Source: Arenibacter sp. ARW7G5Y1 (GTDB lineage Bacteria; Bacteroidota; Bacteroidia; Flavobacteriales; Flavobacteriaceae). From it: a DNA stretch of 64,000 bases. The DNA is taken from NCBI RefSeq assembly GCF_003201775.1, contig NZ_QJJZ01000017.1, positions 31,965-95,964 on the forward strand, given 5' to 3'. This document shows positions 54,807-63,799 of the stretch, piece by piece; the stretch's first letter is position 1, and every line of letters starts with the position of its first letter. Made by a program: the position numbers and the translations under genes. Under the pieces are notes generated by a model. The model saw only the letters and a program-made list of their open reading frames with translations, was not told the DNA's origin and did not search any database.

Positions 54807-55400
54807 ATGGACGGTAAAAGAAATTTTTTTTTAGCTCAAAGATTAATTTCAGGGGATTCAAAAGCCTACGATTTCTTAATGGGTTTTTATTACCAAAGTT
54901 TGTGCGGTTATGCCCAATCCTTATGCCACGACCATGCCTTGGCCGAAGACATTGTCCAAAATGTCTTTGTCACGATATGGACCAATAGAAAGAATATTAA
55001 TCCCAAATTATCTATAAAGAGTTATTTATATAAATCTGTCTACAATGAGTTTATTAATCAATACAGAAAAAATAAACCTGTAATTTATTTGGAGAAAAAA
55101 TATTTTGAGGCCATCGATTTGATCGTAGATATAGAACCGACTGAATTGGATAACTTAATAAAATTGATGAATGCCGAGATCGAGAATTTACCGGCAAAAT
55201 GCAGGGAAATATTTTTAATGAATAAAAAGGAAGGCCTTACCCATACCGAAATTTCCGAATATCTTAATATCTCCATAAAAACCGTAGAAGGTCATATTAC
55301 CCGGGCATTTAAAATCCTTACCGAAAAAATGGGTGCAAAAATGGAAGCCGTTCTATTTTTACTTTTCAATTTCAATAAACAAATTCACCATTCTTCTTAG
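54807..55400 (+). CDS. ECF-type RNA polymerase sigma-70 factor
   Basis: A 197-residue sigma factor of the Bacteroidota ECF type that pairs with FecR. Region 2 shows SLCGYAQSLCHDHALAEDIVQNVFVTIWTNR at about residues 30-62, and region 4 shows LPAKCREIFLMNKKEGLTHTEISEYLNISIKTVEGHITRAF at about 133-173. It is encoded divergently from fecR, which is less usual than a sigma-fecR operon but common enough. When the second SusC binds substrate, FecR should release this factor to transcribe the leftward PUL. No further gene follows it. Confidence 0.95.
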   Translation: MDGKRNFFLAQRLISGDSKAYDFLMGFYYQSLCGYAQSLCHDHALAEDIVQNVFVTIWTNRKNINPKLSIKSYLYKSVYNEFINQYRKNKPVIYLEKKYFEAIDLIVDIEPTELDNLIKLMNAEIENLPAKCREIFLMNKKEGLTHTEISEYLNISIKTVEGHITRAFKILTEKMGAKMEAVLFLLFNFNKQIHHSS

Positions 55401-56365
55401 CTTTTTATTGGATTAAACATTGGCAATTTGTTATAATCAAATACTGGACACTTATAATTTTACAACCTCAATGGAGAATAGTCTCTTGTTGAAATATTAT
55501 AATTATATTACTTATTTTAAAGGAAATGTATAGCTATAACTGCTTTTACAGTTTAACAAAAAATTAAACCTATAATTATATAAAATTAGCCTTTCCATTC
55601 TTTAGGGATAGTTGTAACCGAACAGACAATCGATGTCGTTTTTGCACGTGATTAGACCCCTAAATCATTATTAACCGATAACACCCTTAAAGGAGCCCAA
55701 GTCTTTTTAAACTACTCAAGACCAAGCAATAACTTTAATTTACCGCTCTAGCGGACAGATACGACTATTGTGTTGAATTGCGCTTAAGAATTAAGAGTAG
55801 CTTTGGTATCCAACGCCTCAAGAATTACAAAATTGATGTTATCCTATTGCCCATTTTGGCAATGGGGAATAATAAGGATGTTATTTCCTACTTAATTCTT
55901 TTTTAAGCGGTTTAAGATACGTAAAAATCCAACTCACAAATTTTTAAGGTTATTTCACTTCAATAGATTTTATTTGAAATTGCTTAAAAACTTAAGCTCT
56001 TGAAAAAAACCAATCCCTAGTCGAAAACCAAGGTGGACGTTTTTACGTCGTATGTGTACCAATAACAACGGGAAGAAGGTAAATGGGCGGAAGTCCTTGA
56101 CATTAACAGCCATATTGCCTATTATACATAGATATCGTTAATTTACCAACCCTAACTTTATGGCTGCTTTTTACGCCCTACCTTATATGTTTAACTAATA
56201 CTTTTTTGTTTTTCTAGAACCTTCTGAACCAATACACTACAACAACAAAAATGTTTGGTTATGAAATAATTGATTTCCCAGCAAAAATTATCATCCGGCA
56301 ATAAAACCCGAAATCCTTCTTCATTATTTCCCCTTTTATTAAAAATTTTCTAATCTTGTAACATT
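55401..56365. other. Spacer between sigma and araC genes
   Basis: About 965 bases of AT-rich sequence without a convincing gene on either strand. Frames are short and stop-rich, and I saw no tRNA or strong terminator. Confidence 0.45.
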
Positions 56366-57235
56366 ATGAAATCAGCGGTTAGCAAATTCCCAATTCCTAC
56401 AACAAAATGCCTAAAGATAAAACAACTTATTGAGCCACATTTCGACCCTACTTGGCACTTCCACCCTGAATATCAACTAGCCTGCGTATTTGAAGGCACA
56501 GGGACACGATATGTAGGAGACAATATTAGCCAATTTGATTCGGATGATATGGTCCTAACCGGAGCAAACCTACCTCATGTTTGGAGAAGTGATGATAAAT
56601 ATTTTGAAAAAAAAGGTTTAAGCACAAAAGTCATCGTAACCTATTTTTCCCTTGACTTTATGGGTCCTATTTTTTTAAACAAGGATGAGATGGCAAGAAT
56701 TAAAAAGTTATTGCAATCCGCGGACAGAGGTGTTGAGGTTAAGGGGAATACGAAACAAACTATACGTAAAATCGTAAAAAAAATGCTTCATCAACAAGAT
56801 TTTGAAAAAGTGTTGTCACTCCTTCTAATATTGCATTTACTTTCAAAATCAAAGGAACTACATATCATTAACAAACAAGGTTATATTAACAGAGTTTCCG
56901 ATTCAGATTCAAAACGAATGCAACTTATACACAGTTATATTTTAAATAACTATAAGAGAGAAATTAGATTAGGCGACGTTGCTAGTTTGGCCAACATGGC
57001 TCCCAACTCCTTCAGTAGGTATTTTAAATCAAGAACCAATAAATCTTTTACCGAATTCATAGCAGAATTAAGAATTAGTATGGCCTGTAAATTGTTAAAG
57101 AGCAACAATCAGGCTATTTTAGATATTGCATTTGACTGTGGTTATCAAACCTTATCAAATTTTAATCGAAAATTTAAAGAAATCACTGGAACAAACCCTA
57201 AATCGTATAGAAAGAATTATTTAAAAATACTTTAG
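56366..57235 (+). CDS. AraC-family regulator with cupin-type sensor domain (second paralog)
   Basis: A 289-residue regulator of the same type as the protein at 18741-19613. The sensor half has TWHFHPEYQLACVFEGTGTRYVGDNISQFDSDDMVLTGANLPHVW at about residues 29-73; the His-Pro-Glu and Leu-Pro-His contacts are conserved between the two. The DNA-binding half has LGDVASLANMAPNSFSRYFK and ILDIAFDCGYQTLSNFNRKFKEITGTNPKSYRK. It is followed by a weak TAATACA/TGTATTA hairpin (57246-57266). It faces away from the sigma gene and converges on the ThuA gene, so its target may be the rightmost operon, the second PUL, or distant genes. Confidence 0.92.
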   Translation: MKSAVSKFPIPTTKCLKIKQLIEPHFDPTWHFHPEYQLACVFEGTGTRYVGDNISQFDSDDMVLTGANLPHVWRSDDKYFEKKGLSTKVIVTYFSLDFMGPIFLNKDEMARIKKLLQSADRGVEVKGNTKQTIRKIVKKMLHQQDFEKVLSLLLILHLLSKSKELHIINKQGYINRVSDSDSKRMQLIHSYILNNYKREIRLGDVASLANMAPNSFSRYFKSRTNKSFTEFIAELRISMACKLLKSNNQAILDIAFDCGYQTLSNFNRKFKEITGTNPKSYRKNYLKIL

Positions 57236-57598
57236 GCTATCAACCTAATACATTTTGCGTGTATTAATCCACTCTTATGTCCATAGTACCCTCCTATTTA
57301 AATGGATAACTAAAAACAATCGTATGTAATATATAACAGCCTGTTATTACCTGCGAATTGTTATATGCTTTTACTATACATTTTTTTTTCTGTATAGAAA
57401 GCTATTCACCATAGCCAGATACTATTGGTAAAACCAAAAGCGGTGACCTTAACGACTATTTCATACCTAAACTAAGAAAACCTACTCAAAATTTATGAGC
57501 AAGAAACCCACATGAACGGGCCTCTTACCCATAATTATCATCCTTGATGATGGAGCGCCACAAGCCAAATTAAAAAAGTGCAAATTTGGTTGCAGGCA
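57236..57598. other. Spacer between araC and the ThuA-like gene
   Basis: About 360 bases between convergent genes. Two weak AT-rich hairpins are visible (57246-57266 and 57374-57397, the latter with a T-rich loop). No gene is seen. Confidence 0.4.
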
Positions 57599-58324
57599 TT
57601 AATGTTTTACCCACTTCACACTATTTCTTAAAATCGTTTGATAAGCCTTATGGCCATGTGCTCTTTCATCATGCCCTAAAGTATTGCCCACAATTTTTGC
57701 CGTTGGATGTTTAACAATCCAAACGATGGGGTATTCTTTACCGGAATTTAATCCACGACCTACAGCTAATACTTCTATCTCTGCTTCTGGATCTTTCTCC
57801 CAACGATATAATTCATCAATAATTCTAAATTTGGTGGGAACTCCTTTCATTAAAGGGTGGTTGGGTTTAATTACGTTTACCTCAAATTCTTGAAGTTCTT
57901 CATGTGATGTGGCTCCTCCGCCAACCAACTTTTGATTATACTCTGGCCAATCCTTCCAATTATACCACGTACTCGGATGATTGATCAATAGGTTCAATCT
58001 GCCTGCGTTTATTTCATCGAAAATCTTGATTTTAGCATTTTGCTCTAACGGACGGTTGTTGGTCAACATGAGTACATCGGAATTTGATAAAAGTGTACTC
58101 AATTCTTTGGAGTCTTCAGTATACCTAACTGAATATTTACCTTTATTGCTAATGATTTTGCCATCAGCGATTCCGAATAATTTTAAGAAATCGTGGGAAG
58201 AAGCACCTCCCCCCATTATGGTCACTTTTGGGGCGTTTTTTTTCTTGGATATGTAATTTCCATCTTGTGCTCGACCATTAAGAACAATGGCAAAAAACAT
58301 TACTATAATTCCAATTTTTTTCAT
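57599..58324 (-). CDS. ThuA-like domain protein (secreted)
   Basis: A 241-residue protein with a signal peptide (IGIIVMFFAIVLNGRAQ) and a ThuA-like, class I amidotransferase-type fold. Blocks: KVTIMGGGASSHDFLKLFG near residue 35, SDVLMLTNNRPLEQNAKIKI, NLLINHPSTWYNWKDWPEYN near 111, EFEVNVIKPNHPLMKGVPTKFRIIDELYRW and NTLGHDERAHGHKAYQTILR with several His residues near the end. ThuA relatives act in disaccharide or keto-sugar metabolism, and many Bacteroidota copies are linked to large propeller dehydrogenases, as here (82 bases downstream of that gene). Specific activity not known. Confidence 0.85.
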   Translation of the reverse strand: MKKIGIIVMFFAIVLNGRAQDGNYISKKKNAPKVTIMGGGASSHDFLKLFGIADGKIISNKGKYSVRYTEDSKELSTLLSNSDVLMLTNNRPLEQNAKIKIFDEINAGRLNLLINHPSTWYNWKDWPEYNQKLVGGGATSHEELQEFEVNVIKPNHPLMKGVPTKFRIIDELYRWEKDPEAEIEVLAVGRGLNSGKEYPIVWIVKHPTAKIVGNTLGHDERAHGHKAYQTILRNSVKWVKH

Positions 58325-58406
58325 TTTATTTATTGTTTCAGATTAAAAATTATTTATTTCCTAAGCCCAGTATAAACCACTATATTTTCTAGGGTAACCA
58401 GTAAAC

Positions 58407-61097
58407 TTATGATTCGGGAGCAGTTACTACAATTACCCCCTGCATCATTCGCCAATGGCCGGGAAAGGTACAGACAAAGGGATAGGTTCCCGGAGTATCC
58501 GGAAGTTTAAAAGTTACAGACCCTGTAACCCCTGGTGTCAACATTTCTGTTGCTCCCAAGACATATCTTGATTTTGGAACGTAGCCCATCTTTTCTGCTG
58601 CGGGATTCTTAAGGAAATCATCAACCATGGCTCCAAAAGTATCCAAACTTCCGGGTTGGATGACGACCAAGTTATGCGACATCTGATCTTTATTGTTCAA
58701 AACGATCTCCACTGTCTGACCTGCCGTGGCGTGAAGTGTCTTTTTATCAAAGGCCATTTCCTGATTTACGGTATTGAGCACAAAAGTAACATCGGCCTTA
58801 ATTTTCCCCACCTTGCCAATACCCATGTCAATGTGCTGATTTCCTCCGGTATTAACACAGTGAACGGCAATTAGATTTTTGCCCTTCTTGAATAGTTCTC
58901 CTTTCTCCTTGTCCAGTTTTATGTATTTGTAGGACTCGCTGGAACCGGTTTCCGATATCAAAAGTTGACCATTGACATAAATTTCATAATCGTCGTCATG
59001 GGCTATCTTGACTACTGGTTCCAAAATTTCATCGGAGACTACTACTTCTTTCCGCATCCAGATATCGGAGCTGCTCCATTTGGTATTCACCTGCTTCATA
59101 TTATCGCCTCCAAACTTGGCGACTCCCTTTTTCCACTCGGAAGCATCAAATTCCGATTTCATCCAGTTATCCGCGGGCTTATCAGTTGTGTAATTCCATG
59201 TGGATTTTTTCTCTTCGGCCGACGGTATTATCATGACCACAGAGGAAGGGTCTACCTCTTGGAAATTCATTTCCCTGAAATAAATTTTTATAGCGGCATT
59301 GAGCCATTTGTCCGAGGTAGTTGCACCGTCATTGGACAATTTTTCCATTTCCGTATATAGGGCATTCGATTCCGGCAATTCCCCTGCACGGAGTACCGCG
59401 GCGAGCTTGACCTGTGCATCGGAACTACTTAAAAGACCTGATTGCGCCAGGCTTTCGCTACTCTCTTTGGTCGAAGGCAATAAGGCCAGTGCAGCCCGTT
59501 TTACGGCATAGGAACTACTGTTCAATGCTTTTGTTACCACTTCGTTGGCTTCTGCATTGGAACCATTGAGTGCGCCCAAGCCATCCAAGGTCCATAGGGC
59601 ATGTAATGCCGCTGCATTGAGTCCAGTTTTATCCTGGGTTTCATTGTTTCCGGCCATATTGATCAAATCCGGGATTAATGACACCTTTTTGTTCTCTACT
59701 ATTAGGCGCTGTGCAGTGGTCCTCCAAAACATATTGTCGCTTTGCAAGGCCTCCAAAAGTTCTTGATCGTTATTCGGATCCAAAGTGGTGATTTCCGAAT
59801 CATCCCCGTCCTCATGGGTTATAATATATATTCTACCATGTCCGTAATCGCGCAACTTATTTTTATGGGCATTACCTTCACCTTTCTCGGCGTTCCAGAT
59901 CTGATTGTCCATTCCGCGTTTATCGGGATTATGCTGTATTACAGGATTGTACCAGTCTGCGACCCAAATATTTCCATCAGGGCCGGTCTCTGCAAAAACA
60001 GGTGCTGTCCAGGCATCCGTACTGGCAAAAATATTGCCCCCATCAACCTCTTTGTACCCTGCCCCATCCTTGATTATTTTGGCAATATGTACCAGATGGC
60101 CGGTAGGCTCGCAAACATACATCTGATTTTGGTAGGCCTCCGGATAATTTCTGGCCGTATAAAAATTGGCCCCGGCAGCTGCCGTATAACCTCCACGGAC
60201 ATCAACTTGTTGCAAGGGAATGGTATCTACGGAGGTAATTTCATAGTGGCCCTGGATAAAATCGGCATTGACCGCCCAAGACGGCATTTTGTTTAAATAA
60301 TCATAATGTTTTAAAGGTATCCCTACATAACAACAGTGATTATTATTGGCTGTTGAACCAAATATTTCAAAATTCTCGTTAAAACCAAGTCCCCAGGTGT
60401 TGTTGTTGAATTGCCCTACAGGTTCAAAATAGGAACCATCCTTGGCGAATTTGTAAACGCCCATCTTGAATTCCACAGGCTTGCCCTGAAACTGATTTTC
60501 AAAGCCCGAATATCCAACCGAACCCCATATCATGTTATCCACTCCATAGCGCAGGTTGGATGGTCCTGCATGGGTGTCCCAGGTTCCAAAACCTTCGAAC
60601 AAAACAGTGCTCTTGTCCATTTTATCGTCCCCATCGTTATCTTCCAAGAAGACCATATTGGGAGCTTGGGACACAATGGCCCCACCTTTTACCAAGGTGA
60701 TTCCCGTTGTTAGATTTTGCTCGGTGGCATAATCGGTAAATTTATCTGCCCTGCCATCTCCATTGGTATCTTCACAGATAGTTATCCTATCCCCCCCAAC
60801 ATCATTGGCCAGTCCATGGGGATAGTCCTGGGACTGTACCACCCAAAGTCGGCCCCTTTCATCCCAGGTAAATGCTATAGGGTTGATAATATTGGGCTCC
60901 GAGGCAAATAATTTTGCACTAAAGCCTTCTGGGAGCTGTATATGTTTTTGGGAATCTTCGGGGCTTAGCGGGTTCTGGACCCTTGGGCTTTCTCCAGTGT
61001 AGGTCAATGGGGGTGGTGGTTCCTTTTCTCCTGAACAGCCAGTTAAAATGACCATTCCACTAAAGATCAATGAAATGTAAGCAGATATTTTTTTCAT
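58407..61097 (-). CDS. PVC-type beta-propeller dehydrogenase-like lipoprotein fused to an azurin-type copper domain
   Basis: About 896 residues from the chosen start (MKKISAYISLIFSGMVILTGC), which gives a lipoprotein signal; an ATG 120 bases upstream would prepend 40 polar residues. Order: propeller of the PVC membrane-bound dehydrogenase type (LPEGFSAKLFASEPNIINPI, TWDERGRLWVVQSQDYPHG, TICEDTNGDGRADKF, NLRYGVDNMIWGSVGYSGF), HEAT-like repeats (about 440-590), a galactose-binding-like sandwich (about 620-760), and a cupredoxin. The copper ligands are visible as His808, Cys876, His881 and Met885, with azurin spacing (C-x4-H-x3-M). No C-x-x-C-H haem site exists, unlike many relatives. I infer oxidation of a sugar derivative with electrons passed to copper. 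Confidence 0.87.
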   Translation of the reverse strand: MKKISAYISLIFSGMVILTGCSGEKEPPPPLTYTGESPRVQNPLSPEDSQKHIQLPEGFSAKLFASEPNIINPIAFTWDERGRLWVVQSQDYPHGLANDVGGDRITICEDTNGDGRADKFTDYATEQNLTTGITLVKGGAIVSQAPNMVFLEDNDGDDKMDKSTVLFEGFGTWDTHAGPSNLRYGVDNMIWGSVGYSGFENQFQGKPVEFKMGVYKFAKDGSYFEPVGQFNNNTWGLGFNENFEIFGSTANNNHCCYVGIPLKHYDYLNKMPSWAVNADFIQGHYEITSVDTIPLQQVDVRGGYTAAAGANFYTARNYPEAYQNQMYVCEPTGHLVHIAKIIKDGAGYKEVDGGNIFASTDAWTAPVFAETGPDGNIWVADWYNPVIQHNPDKRGMDNQIWNAEKGEGNAHKNKLRDYGHGRIYIITHEDGDDSEITTLDPNNDQELLEALQSDNMFWRTTAQRLIVENKKVSLIPDLINMAGNNETQDKTGLNAAALHALWTLDGLGALNGSNAEANEVVTKALNSSSYAVKRAALALLPSTKESSESLAQSGLLSSSDAQVKLAAVLRAGELPESNALYTEMEKLSNDGATTSDKWLNAAIKIYFREMNFQEVDPSSVVMIIPSAEEKKSTWNYTTDKPADNWMKSEFDASEWKKGVAKFGGDNMKQVNTKWSSSDIWMRKEVVVSDEILEPVVKIAHDDDYEIYVNGQLLISETGSSESYKYIKLDKEKGELFKKGKNLIAVHCVNTGGNQHIDMGIGKVGKIKADVTFVLNTVNQEMAFDKKTLHATAGQTVEIVLNNKDQMSHNLVVIQPGSLDTFGAMVDDFLKNPAAEKMGYVPKSRYVLGATEMLTPGVTGSVTFKLPDTPGTYPFVCTFPGHWRMMQGVIVVTAPES

Positions 61098-61176
61098 TTT
61101 TAAAATTTTAATATTATAGATTACTCTTGTCAGTTCCAATATAATGGCCCTTTGTACCTGGGCATATGATAAAATA

Positions 61177-61587
61177 TCAGATTCTTGGGCGATATTCCGA
61201 ATAGGGGGTATTTTCACTTACGTCCACCGTACCTGCCTCCCATCCTTCCGGTGGGGATAGAACGGCCAAAAATTCCAATTCGCCTTCTCCGGCGTTAAAA
61301 GTGCCATGCGCTACATTGGCACCGATATAGACCGAGTCGCCTTCCTCCAAAATCTGCATCTCATCCTCTATCCATTGTTCGGCAGTACCTTTTAAAATGT
61401 AAAGGATTTCATGCATTTCCGGGTGAACGTGAAAATTATGCCCCCCTCCTTCAGGTACTACCACCTTCACCATATAGGAGTCTGCCTGTTTTATTATTTC
61501 AGGATGATAATGCCAATGATGTATCCGTCCAAAAGCCTTTTCGAACATTTGGTCCTTTTCCTTTACAAATTTCCAATTCCTCTCCAT
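61177..61587 (-). CDS. Small cupin-domain protein
   Basis: A 136-residue single-domain cupin without a signal peptide, so cytoplasmic. Motif 1 is GGGHNFHVHPEMHEILYILKG near residues 49-69, with the metal His pair and Glu, and motif 2 is EEGDSVYIGANVAHGTFNAG near 83-102. Cupins of this size act as isomerases, dioxygenases or sugar-binding sensors. It ends 79 bases before the propeller gene and starts seven bases after the TIM-barrel gene, so it is firmly in the operon. Pairing with the TIM-barrel and Tm-1-like proteins suggests a metabolic rather than regulatory role. Confidence 0.88.
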   Translation of the reverse strand: MERNWKFVKEKDQMFEKAFGRIHHWHYHPEIIKQADSYMVKVVVPEGGGHNFHVHPEMHEILYILKGTAEQWIEDEMQILEEGDSVYIGANVAHGTFNAGEGELEFLAVLSPPEGWEAGTVDVSENTPYSEYRPRI

Positions 61588-61594
61588 AAATTTA

Positions 61595-62455
61595 CTATAG
61601 GGTTAGTGCCTTAAATTCCCTTGTCAGATTGGTCAATGATTGCTCTATTCCCATTCTTTCCAAGGAGGATGCCCCTACAAAACCATGTAGACCCTTGCAG
61701 TGCTCCAAAACATATTTTACATCGGCCGGGGTGTTGATAGGTCCGCCATGGGCGAGAAGGAAGGTATCGGGATTTGATTTTTTTACGGCATCGACAATTT
61801 TCTGGGTACGCTCCAGAGCATTGTCCATGGATGCGGTGGCACTGGTAACCCCAATAGATCCCCCAACCGTTGTCCCTACATGGGCAATTATGGCATCGGC
61901 ACCCACATCGGCCATTTGAACTGCCTCTTCCGGTTTTCCAACATAAACTACCGAAAACAGGTCCATTTTAGTGGCCAATTCTATCATATCCACTTCTTTT
62001 TGAAAACTCATTCCCGTTTCTTCCAGTACATTTCTGAAATGGCCGTCTATAATGGAATGTGTAGGGAAATTGTTTACTCCCGAGAATCCCATATCCTTTA
62101 CTTTTCCCAGAAAGTGCCACATTCTTCTACGTGGATCACTACCGTGTACCCCACATATTACAGGGATTTCTTCCACCACTGGAAGTACCTCGAATTCTCC
62201 AATTTCCATGGCTACGGCATTGGCATCGCCGTAGGCCATCATACCTGCGGTTGAACCGTGGCCGGACATTCTAAACCTGCCGGAATTGTATATTATTATT
62301 AGATCCGCTCCACCTTTCTCTATAAATTTAGCACTGATCCCCGTACCGGCACCGGCTGCAATAATGGCCTTTTTTTGATTAACCACAGCTTGTAATCTAT
62401 CTCGTACTTCTTGTTTTGTGTAAGGGTTTCCTTTCCCTGTCCATGGATTGGGCAT
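61595..62455 (-). CDS. TIM-barrel protein of the phosphoenolpyruvate-hydrolase-like (Tm-1 C-terminal) family
   Basis: A 286-residue cytoplasmic protein. Family blocks: IAAGAGTGISAKFIEKGGADLIIIYNSGRFRMSGHGS near residues 35-70, VPVICGVHGSDPRRRMW near 94-114, GFSGVNNFPTHSIIDG, GADAIIAHVGTTVGGSIG near 182, LLAHGGPINTPADVKYVLEHC and GFVGASSLERMG. This matches the family whose members are labelled phosphoenolpyruvate hydrolase or TIM-barrel signal transduction protein, and the C-terminal half of plant Tm-1. The reaction is not settled for bacterial members; the IAHxGTT and HGG motifs suggest sugar-acid lyase or aldolase-like chemistry. It lies 75 bases after the Tm-1-like gene. Confidence 0.88.
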   Translation of the reverse strand: MPNPWTGKGNPYTKQEVRDRLQAVVNQKKAIIAAGAGTGISAKFIEKGGADLIIIYNSGRFRMSGHGSTAGMMAYGDANAVAMEIGEFEVLPVVEEIPVICGVHGSDPRRRMWHFLGKVKDMGFSGVNNFPTHSIIDGHFRNVLEETGMSFQKEVDMIELATKMDLFSVVYVGKPEEAVQMADVGADAIIAHVGTTVGGSIGVTSATASMDNALERTQKIVDAVKKSNPDTFLLAHGGPINTPADVKYVLEHCKGLHGFVGASSLERMGIEQSLTNLTREFKALTL

Positions 62456-62530
62456 AATTGTTCTTGTTTAGATTATTTATTTTCTTTTAATTTTTAATTG
62501 GGGTACTATAAATTATATTTCTGCGCCCCC

Positions 62531-63772
62531 TTATTTTTTAATAATATCCAATAAGGATTTCACTGCCTGTACCGCAAAATCCTCGGTATTTATATTTGAA
62601 GGAACTTCTTTTATTTCAATATTTTTATTAGTGTGGCCTTTAATCGCATTGAACAATTCCTGGTCTATTTCAGGATTGTGAAATACTTCCCCGATTCCAC
62701 CAATTTTGGATACCCCTCCCATGGGAAGCAATACGGTTACCGGAGCTTTAGATCTATTGATTTTTTCTGCAATGGTCCTGCCCAGTATTCTGTTCTCTTC
62801 TTTGTTGGTTCTCATAAGGGTTACATCCGGCGCCCAGCTAAATAATTGGCGGTTTTTATATTTTTCGGGAACGGTGTCCAACGCACCAAAATTTACCATA
62901 TCCAAACATCCGGGCACAACAACTTGGGGGATTCCTATTTGTGAAGCAGCTGTTAACCGCTCCGGTCCTGCGCTGCATATTCCTCCGCAAAGTTCATCGG
63001 CAAGCTCCGTAGTGGTTATATCCAAAATGGCATCAAAACATCCGTCCAATGTTAATCCTTCCATGGTCTTTCCCCCCACCCCTACAGAATGGAAAGCCAT
63101 AACCTCATAGCCTTTGTCTTTCAATAATTCCGAACATTTGTCCACACAAAGGGAGGTATTGCCAAATACACTGATGGCTATGGAATGTTTCCGCCCATGA
63201 TAATCCGATCCAGAAGCTTGCATCATTCCAACAATGGCGGCAGCCCCTTGATGCATCACTACTTTACTGATACTATTCAGTCCGGCCACATCCACAATGG
63301 ATGGCATTAGGGTAATATCCTTACTTCCTATGTGTGCGGAAAGGTCTTTTGTTGCCAGAGTGCTAATACATAATTTTGGATATCCAAATGGTAAAACCTG
63401 CATGGCTTTAAGGGCTATAAAGGTACCGCCCCCGCCACCCATGCCAATGGCGGCATTTACCTTATTCTGGGATAAAAGATCTTCGATAATACCTGCCGAA
63501 CCCTGTCCCATAATTTCAATGGCACTACCACGATCTTTTTGTTCCCGTAACCTAGCGATCGTAACACCTCCTCTTTTGGCGACCTCTTCGGCCTCAAAAT
63601 CTACTGGAAACAGGTCGGTAGAGCCCATAACACCCGTATTTATGGCAATTACCTTTACTCCTTGATTGATTAAACAGCTATATAGATACCCAAAATCCTC
63701 CCCTTTGGTATCAAAGCATCCCAGCATTACAATACTTGCTCTTGACGATTTTTTATTTAGTTCGATACCCAT
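62531..63772 (-). CDS. Tm-1-like ATP-binding domain protein (UPF0261)
   Basis: A 413-residue cytoplasmic protein equivalent to the N-terminal half of the tomato Tm-1 virus-inhibitor protein. The start IVMLGCFDTKGEDFGYLYSCL and the glycine-rich loop GMGGGGGTFIALKAMQVLPFGYPKLCIST near residue 111 bind nucleotide. DITLMPSIVDVAGLNSIS, SVGVGGKTMEGL, ELCGGICSAGPERL and VTVLLPMGGVSKIGGIG follow. The native bacterial reaction is unknown to me. Position between glycerate kinase (27 bases upstream) and the TIM-barrel gene points to a shared pathway that may feed glycerate. Length normal. Confidence 0.9.
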   Translation of the reverse strand: MGIELNKKSSRASIVMLGCFDTKGEDFGYLYSCLINQGVKVIAINTGVMGSTDLFPVDFEAEEVAKRGGVTIARLREQKDRGSAIEIMGQGSAGIIEDLLSQNKVNAAIGMGGGGGTFIALKAMQVLPFGYPKLCISTLATKDLSAHIGSKDITLMPSIVDVAGLNSISKVVMHQGAAAIVGMMQASGSDYHGRKHSIAISVFGNTSLCVDKCSELLKDKGYEVMAFHSVGVGGKTMEGLTLDGCFDAILDITTTELADELCGGICSAGPERLTAASQIGIPQVVVPGCLDMVNFGALDTVPEKYKNRQLFSWAPDVTLMRTNKEENRILGRTIAEKINRSKAPVTVLLPMGGVSKIGGIGEVFHNPEIDQELFNAIKGHTNKNIEIKEVPSNINTEDFAVQAVKSLLDIIKK

Positions 63773-63799
63773 TTTAATTCCATTGTAAATCTTTGGCCC

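Noticed and set aside
53524..55400. Possible toxin-antitoxin or phage regulator pair
   Set aside because: The motifs clearly identify a FecR anti-sigma factor and an ECF sigma factor partnered with the STN-bearing SusC.
57374..57397. Hairpin CTATACA/TGTATAG as a terminator for the ThuA or araC gene
   Set aside because: Only seven AT-rich pairs with a 10-base T-rich loop, and no T-run after the stem; too weak to annotate as a terminator.
59742..60296. A 184-codon plus-strand open frame opposite the propeller gene
   Set aside because: It lies wholly antisense to a well-supported gene, has no recognisable domain, and its composition is what the reverse complement of the real codons would give.
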